Source: CAZTHL01 sp964613585 (GTDB lineage: Bacteria > Pseudomonadota > Alphaproteobacteria > DSM-16000 > Inquilinaceae). From it: a stretch of 7,681 nucleotides of DNA. The stretch lies in the NCBI GenBank assembly GCA_964613585.1, contig CAZTHL010000128.1, positions 1 through 7,681 on the forward strand, written 5' to 3'. A program made the position numbers and the translations under genes. A model generated the notes under the pieces. The model worked only from the letters and a program-made list of their open reading frames with translations. It had not been told where the DNA came from and searched no databases. Positions 3,982 through 7,681 of this stretch are shown piece after piece (positions within the stretch are counted from its first letter, which is position 1; every line of letters begins with the position of its first letter).

Positions 3982-6192
3982 TCAGAGGCGCACGCTCCGT
4001 AGGCGCAGCGCGTTGCCGATGACCGACACCGAGGACAGGCTCATGGCGGCCGCGGCGAACATCGGCGAGATCAGGAGGCCCAGGAACGGGTAGAGCACCC
4101 CGGCCGCCACCGGCACGCCGGCGGCGTTGTAGACGAAGGCGAAGAACAGGTTCTGCTTGATGTTGCGCATCGTCGCGAGGGCCAGGCGCCGAGCGCGGAC
4201 GAGGCCGACGAGGTCGCCCTTCACGAGTGTGACGCCGGCACTCTCGATGGCCACGTCGGCGCCGGTGCCCATGGCGATGCCGACGTCGGCCTGTGCCAGC
4301 GCCGGCGCATCGTTCACGCCGTCGCCGGCCATCGCCACGCGCCGCCCCTCCTGCTGCATGTCCCTGATGATGCGCGCCTTGTCCGCCGGCAGCACCTCGG
4401 CGCGGAGCTCGTCGATGCCGAGCCGGCCGGCGATGGAGCGCGCCGTGCGCTCGTTGTCGCCCGTGGCCATGACGATGCGGAAGCCCAGGTCGTGCAGCGC
4501 CCGGATCGCCCCCTGCGTCGTCTCCTTCACCGGATCGGCCACGCTGACGAGGCCCGCGACGGCGCCGTCGACGATGACGAACATCACCGTCTCGCCGGCG
4601 TCGCGCTGGTGGTCGGCCTCCTCGAGGCTGGTGCCGGCGGCGACGCCCAGATCATCGAGCAGGCGGCGGTTGCCGAGCGCGACGTCGCGGCCATCGACGC
4701 TTCCGCGGACCCCCTTGCCGGTGATCGCCTCGAAGTCCCGGGCCTCGACCAGCCCGAGCCCTCGCGCTTCAGCCGCGCCCACGATGGCCTCGGCGAGCGG
4801 ATGCTCCGAGCCGCGCTCCAGGCTCGCGGCCAGCCGCAACACGTCCGCCTCGCCGGTCCCGGCAACGGGCAACAGCGCGGTCACCTCCGGCCGTCCGACC
4901 GTCAGCGTGCCCGTCTTGTCGACGACGAGCGTGTCGACCTTGGCGAAGCGTTCCAGGGCCTCGGCGTTCTTGATCAGCACGCCGGCCTGGGCCCCGCGGC
5001 CCGTCGCCGTCATGATCGACACGGGCGTCGCCAGCCCGAGGGCGCAGGGGCACGCGATGATCAGCACCGCGATCGCCGACACGAGGGCATAGGCCATCGC
5101 CGGGGCCGGTCCCCAGATTGACCAGGCAACGAAAGCAAGAACCCCGATGGCGATCACCGCGGGCACGAAGATGCCGGCCACCTGGTCGGCCAGCTTCTGG
5201 ATCGGCGCGCGCGAGCGTTGGGCGTGGGCGACCATGTCGACGATCCGCGCGAGGACCGTGTCCTTGCCGATCCGCTCCGCGCGGATCACGATGCTGCCGG
5301 TGCCGTTGATCGTCGCGCCGGTGACGCTGTCGCCCTCGGCCTTCTCGACTGGCACGGGCTCGCCCGTGAGCATCGATTCGTCGACCGACGAGCGTCCCCG
5401 TACGACCGTGCCGTCGACCGGCACCTTGTCGCCCGGCCGGACGCGCAGCCGGTCGCCGACCTGGACGTCCTCGAGCGGGATCTCCTCCTCCCGGCCGTCG
5501 CCGCGGACGACGCGCGCCGTCTTGGCGGCGAGGTCGAGGAGCGCTCGGATGGCCGCACCGGTCCGTTCGCGCGCACGCAATTCCAGGATTTGGCCCAGGA
5601 GCACCAGCACGACGATGACGGCCCCGGCTTCGAAATAGACGCCGACATGGCCTTCCGCGTCGCGAAACCCGGGCGGAAAGATCCCGGGAGCGAGCACGGC
5701 CACCACGCTGAAGACGTAGGCCGCCGTCACGCCCATGCCGATCAAGCTGAACATGTTCAGGTTGAGCGTACGGAACGATTTGGCACCCCGGACGAGGAAC
5801 GGCCAGCCCGACCACAGGATCACCGGCGTGGCGAAGACCAATTCCACCCAAAGGGCCGCACCCTCGCCCAGCCAGTCGCGGACCGGCAGGCCGACCAGCC
5901 GCCCCATGGTGAGGACCAGCAGCGGTAGCGTCAGGATCGCACCGACCACGAACCGCCGCTGGAAGTCGACCAGCTCCGGGTTCGGCGCCTCGTTCTCACC
6001 GGCAAGGCCCTTGGGTTCCAGTGCCATGCCGCAAATCGGGCAGGTGCCCGGACCGCGCTGCTCGATCTCGGGGTGCATCGGGCAGGTGTAGATCGTGCCT
6101 GGCCGGCCCTCTTCATCGGGGGACAGCCTCCCGTCGCCGTCCGCAGGATCGCGGCCGGCGACGGCCGTAGCCCGTTCCTTCAAGTCCGCCAT
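3982..6192 (-). CDS. copA: Cu(I)-translocating P1B-1-type ATPase CopA
   Basis: This is a 736-residue inner-membrane pump that exports Cu(I) using ATP. Domains in order: a Cys/His metal-binding segment at 34-60 (YTCPMHPEI, then CPICGMALEP; Cys37, His40, Cys51, Cys54), the 'heavy-metal binding domain' that replaces the CxxC HMA domain here; two extra N-terminal helices; actuator domain with TGE (276-278); CPC metal site in the membrane (381-383, IIACPCALG); phosphorylation motif DKTGT (425-429); HP in SEHPLAE (464-465); ATGDN (576-580); GDGVND (623-628). The last helices carry Tyr688-Asn689 and MSLSS (717-721), the residues that define Cu(I)-specific P1B-1 pumps; CPC excludes CopB. Start 6192 is chosen because AGGAGG lies 8 bases upstream and the CueR-type promoter would start transcription between 6222 and 6192. 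The in-frame ATG at 6222 would overlap the -10 region, and the open frame to 6375 overlaps copD. Confidence 0.95.
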   Translation of the reverse strand: MADLKERATAVAGRDPADGDGRLSPDEEGRPGTIYTCPMHPEIEQRGPGTCPICGMALEPKGLAGENEAPNPELVDFQRRFVVGAILTLPLLVLTMGRLVGLPVRDWLGEGAALWVELVFATPVILWSGWPFLVRGAKSFRTLNLNMFSLIGMGVTAAYVFSVVAVLAPGIFPPGFRDAEGHVGVYFEAGAVIVVLVLLGQILELRARERTGAAIRALLDLAAKTARVVRGDGREEEIPLEDVQVGDRLRVRPGDKVPVDGTVVRGRSSVDESMLTGEPVPVEKAEGDSVTGATINGTGSIVIRAERIGKDTVLARIVDMVAHAQRSRAPIQKLADQVAGIFVPAVIAIGVLAFVAWSIWGPAPAMAYALVSAIAVLIIACPCALGLATPVSIMTATGRGAQAGVLIKNAEALERFAKVDTLVVDKTGTLTVGRPEVTALLPVAGTGEADVLRLAASLERGSEHPLAEAIVGAAEARGLGLVEARDFEAITGKGVRGSVDGRDVALGNRRLLDDLGVAAGTSLEEADHQRDAGETVMFVIVDGAVAGLVSVADPVKETTQGAIRALHDLGFRIVMATGDNERTARSIAGRLGIDELRAEVLPADKARIIRDMQQEGRRVAMAGDGVNDAPALAQADVGIAMGTGADVAIESAGVTLVKGDLVGLVRARRLALATMRNIKQNLFFAFVYNAAGVPVAAGVLYPFLGLLISPMFAAAAMSLSSVSVIGNALRLRSVRL

Positions 6193-6213
6193 ACCGGTCT
6201 CCTCCTGCGAGGC

Positions 6214-6248
6214 GGCCGTCATGCACCCTCCAGTATAGGGAAGGTCAA
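6214..6248 (-). promoter_or_regulatory. CueR-type (MerR family) copper-responsive promoter of copA
   Basis: On the minus strand TTGACC (-35, 6248-6243) overlaps a dyad ACCTTCC-7 bases-GGAGGGT (6245-6225), with arms matching 6 of 7. This has the same layout and nearly the same arms as the CueR operators of copA/cueO promoters (ACCTTCC-N7-GGAAGGT). A spacer of 19 bases, longer than the normal 17 as expected for MerR-family promoters, leads to a weak -10 (CATGAC, 6224-6219). Transcription would then begin within roughly ten bases and leave a short leader carrying AGGAGG before ATG 6192. The regulator gene itself is not in the window. TATACT inside the dyad resembles a -10 box but lies too close to the -35. 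Confidence 0.75.
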
Positions 6249-6263
6249 ACCGGTCCGGCCGGT
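6249..6263 (-). terminator. Small hairpin between copD stop and copA promoter
   Basis: ACCGG and CCGGT pair around a 5-base TCCGG loop, overlapping the last base of the copD stop codon. On the minus strand it is followed directly by TTTGACCTT. It may weaken read-through from copD into copA. The stem is only 5 bp, so this is a weak candidate. Confidence 0.25.
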
Positions 6264-7249
6264 CACTCCCGAGCTTCGACCACGGCCGCCAACGCCTCGT
6301 GCAGGTCCGGCGGAACGAGGCGTGACGCGGCGAAGTTCCTGGCGACGGGCGGTTGCGCCGAGCGCCGCTCGGCACCCGGTGGTGAGGTGGTCGAGGTCAT
6401 CACCGCCGTGGCGAGCAGCACCCCCGCGACGATCCACGCCTCCCGCCGGATCGAGCGGCGAAGGGCGCCCGCGGCGGAGGCGTCGCCCGCCGCCAGCGCC
6501 GGCGACAGGCGCAGCTTGTTGACCGCGGCGAGCCCGAGGAGCACGGAGACCAGCGCCAGTTTCGCCAGGAGCAGACGGCCCCAGTCCGAGGCGATCGCGG
6601 CGAGCGGCCCTCCGGCGAGCAGCACGACCACCAACACCCCCGCGGTCACGAGCGTACCCACCGCCCACACGGCGTTGCTGCCGAAACTCTGCGCGAGCGC
6701 GCCTGCAGCCGCCGGCGGGAGCGACCGTGCGGCGCGATGCAGCGGCACGAAGCTGCCGAGCCAATACGCCGCGGTCGCCACGTGGAGGACGACCAGCAGC
6801 GCGAGCGCCGGGCGAGGTTCGCGCAGGCTGTGGCCGACCATGGCGAAGGAGGCCACCACGAGCAGCGCGCCCGAGGCGGCGGGCCAGCGCAGTGCCGGGC
6901 CAAAGGCCAACAGGGCCACGAGCCCGAGGCCGGCGACGCGCCACGCCTGGGCATCGCCGATCGGCGTGTCGAGGACGACGCCCCAAAGCATCGGGTCACG
7001 GACAGCCGTCCAGTCGCCGCCGACCAGAAAGAGCACCTCCAGGAGCACCAGCGCCGCTGCGAGGAGGATCCCCGCGAGCGCACCCAGCACGGCGACGCGC
7101 CGCGTCCGCGCCGCGGTTGCGCCGTCGAGCGGATGCCGCAGCAAGAACAGGGTCGAGCCCGCGGCGAGCAGGCTCGCCCCGTAGAGCAGCGCCCTGACGG
7201 CGATCCGCAGCGCCGTCAGGGCGTCGAGGCTGGTCAACACGTCGGTCAT
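6263..7249 (-). CDS. copD: CopD family copper-resistance membrane protein
   Basis: This is a 328-residue polytopic inner-membrane protein of the CopD/PcoD family, linked to copper uptake or handling together with periplasmic CopC. About eight hydrophobic helices can be read (about 12-38, 51-76, 105-120, 125-140, 148-170, 190-213, 228-244, 270-286). Family marks are present: MVGHS (His140) at the end of one helix, LHVATAAYWLGSFVPLH (His156, Trp163) in the next, LLLAKLALVSVLLGLAAVNK (Lys230, Asn244), and the closing LRRSIRREAWIVAGVLLATA followed by TSTTSPPG. The C-terminal about 40 residues form a short soluble tail. The start at 7249 gives the usual N-terminus (LTALRIAVRALLYGASLLAA); its Shine-Dalgarno is weak. 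No copC is found beside it, unlike many clusters. copA follows on the same strand, with its own promoter in the 70-base gap. Confidence 0.88.
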   Translation of the reverse strand: MTDVLTSLDALTALRIAVRALLYGASLLAAGSTLFLLRHPLDGATAARTRRVAVLGALAGILLAAALVLLEVLFLVGGDWTAVRDPMLWGVVLDTPIGDAQAWRVAGLGLVALLAFGPALRWPAASGALLVVASFAMVGHSLREPRPALALLVVLHVATAAYWLGSFVPLHRAARSLPPAAAGALAQSFGSNAVWAVGTLVTAGVLVVVLLAGGPLAAIASDWGRLLLAKLALVSVLLGLAAVNKLRLSPALAAGDASAAGALRRSIRREAWIVAGVLLATAVMTSTTSPPGAERRSAQPPVARNFAASRLVPPDLHEALAAVVEARE

Positions 7250-7283
7250 GGGCTCAAGGGACGGTGAACGACCAGGCGCCCGT

Positions 7284-7297
7284 CTCACCAGGGTGAG
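7284..7297. promoter_or_regulatory. Palindrome CTCACC-AG-GGTGAG between divergent genes
   Basis: This is a perfect 6+2+6 inverted repeat in the 67-base gap between the starts of copD (minus) and the HTH gene (plus). A symmetric site here is where an autoregulatory HTH protein would bind to control both directions. Nothing in the sequence proves the pairing. A GTG inside the right arm (7293-7295) is in frame with the HTH protein, so the site would be coding if an earlier start were used. Confidence 0.4.
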
Positions 7298-7316
7298 CCG
7301 ACTGGGACGCTGCCGG

Positions 7317-7592
7317 ATGGCGGCGGTTCGAGTTGATCTGCTCGAAGAGGTTCTCGAAATGTTCTTCAACGGCGAACTCGACACCGGCAAGATCCTGCTG
7401 CGCGACTACGTGAACGCGACCGTGGGCTTCGAAGCGCTCGGCGCGCAGCTCGACGAGAGTCCGAAGAGCCTGATGCGCATTCTCAGCGGGCAGGGCAATC
7501 CGCGCGGGAGTAATCTCTTCGCACTGAACGCTCATCTGAAGCACCGCGAAGGCGTCGACGTCCGCGTGGATCGCAAGGCAGAGCCTGCCTGA
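7317..7592 (+). CDS. Small HTH DNA-binding protein, antitoxin-like
   Basis: This is a 91-residue protein with the conserved core of a small helix-turn-helix family often annotated as addiction-module antidote or HigA-like regulator. Residues 10-35 read EEVLEMFFNGELDTGKILLR and DYVNAT; the HTH at about 37-74 has VGFEALGAQLDESPKSLMRI, then GNPRGSNLFALNAHL. The C-terminus (REGVDVRVDR) also fits. Family members normally begin about 25 residues before the LLxEA helix with a TRDFKET-like motif. Here ATG 7317 gives only 7 residues, and the frame upstream (LTRVSRLGRC) does not match, so the N-terminus is either divergent or altered by recombination. Alternative starts are GTG 7293 and ATG 7248, the last overlapping the copD start codon. 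No start has a good ribosome site. No toxin gene lies next to it within the window, so it is an orphan as seen. Confidence 0.72.
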   Translation: MAAVRVDLLEEVLEMFFNGELDTGKILLRDYVNATVGFEALGAQLDESPKSLMRILSGQGNPRGSNLFALNAHLKHREGVDVRVDRKAEPA

Positions 7593-7681
7593 GAACAACG
7601 CGTTCGAAAGGCCATTGGCGCCCTCGGGTCATGTCCCCGGAGGTGGTGTAGCTGTGGGTAACCGGCTTGCCGGAGCGACCG
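7593..7681. mobile_element. Non-coding tail, possibly the outer end of an IS256-like element
   Basis: There is no gene in the last 89 bases. Read on the minus strand, the part from about 7630 to 7681 contains CCCACAGCTACACCACCTCC and then GGGGACATGACC. This resembles the sequence I recall just beyond the transposase stop in alphaproteobacterial IS256-family elements. If so, an element in minus orientation lies beyond the window edge. The resemblance is from memory and no transposase codons are visible. Confidence 0.25.

Noticed and set aside
3217..4002. Alternative plus-strand frame over the EF-hand gene, with a GTG start overlapping the AGGAGG
   Set aside because: The translation is low-complexity Arg/Gly/His; the EF-hand loops and signal peptide are in the other frame.
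4157..5092. Long plus-strand open frame (311 codons) inside copA
   Set aside because: It is antisense to the strongly conserved copA domains; the Ser/Arg/Pro-rich translation is a typical GC-rich shadow.
6193..6375. N-terminal extension of CopA to 6375 or 6222
   Set aside because: 6375 overlaps the end of copD and reads across the promoter; 6222 lies in the predicted -10 region. The AGGAGG before 6192 and the promoter position favour 6192.
1..7681. CRISPR array, tRNA or rRNA
   Set aside because: No regularly spaced repeats, cloverleaf pattern or rRNA-like conserved stretch was seen on either strand.

Overview
The window is a GC-rich stretch of a draft scaffold: it contains a run of exactly 100 Ns at 3007-3106, a conventional assembly-gap length. 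It most likely comes from an alphaproteobacterium. This rests on the style of several proteins (a DUF6880-type N-terminus, a HepT of the 'GIGNVLRHEY' type, a small rhizobial-type tyrosine recombinase, an IS256-type transposase fragment) and on the base composition. No rRNA, tRNA or CRISPR array was seen.

Left part (1-1757), an accessory-looking region with all intact genes on the minus strand. A 48-base scrap of an IS256-family transposase (plus strand) is joined to a broken DUF6880-type gene. Next comes a complete MntA/HepT toxin-antitoxin pair with a one-base overlap, then a small tyrosine recombinase that ends 10 bases before a perfect GC-rich hairpin. Positions 1758-2046 hold no gene I can support, only hairpins and a short direct repeat.

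Middle and right part (2047-7249), a copper-handling cluster. A membrane DUF305 protein with a distinct C-terminal domain lies just downstream of a gene that disappears into the gap. Divergent from these is a secreted four-EF-hand protein with Met/Gly-rich ends, whose best start is an ACG codon behind a perfect Shine-Dalgarno. It converges on a Cu(I) P1B-1 ATPase (copA) across a strong hairpin. Upstream of copA is the CopD membrane protein. The copD-copA gap carries a near-textbook CueR-type promoter, which fixes the copA start at 6192. No cueR, copC or copZ is visible.

Right end (7250-7681). A small HTH, antitoxin-like protein is divergent from copD without a recognisable toxin. It is followed by about 90 non-coding bases that may be the outer end of an IS256-like element.

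How the parts fit (inference): CopA would export Cu(I) to the periplasm on CueR-type induction. CopD, DUF305 and the Met-rich EF-hand protein would act in or near the inner membrane and periplasm. The recombinase, toxin-antitoxin genes and IS scraps suggest a mobile or formerly mobile metal-resistance island. I did not find a clearly new defence or genetic system. The least ordinary items are the EF-hand/Met-rich protein with its ACG start, the DUF305 fusion, and the HepT lacking the usual catalytic Arg.
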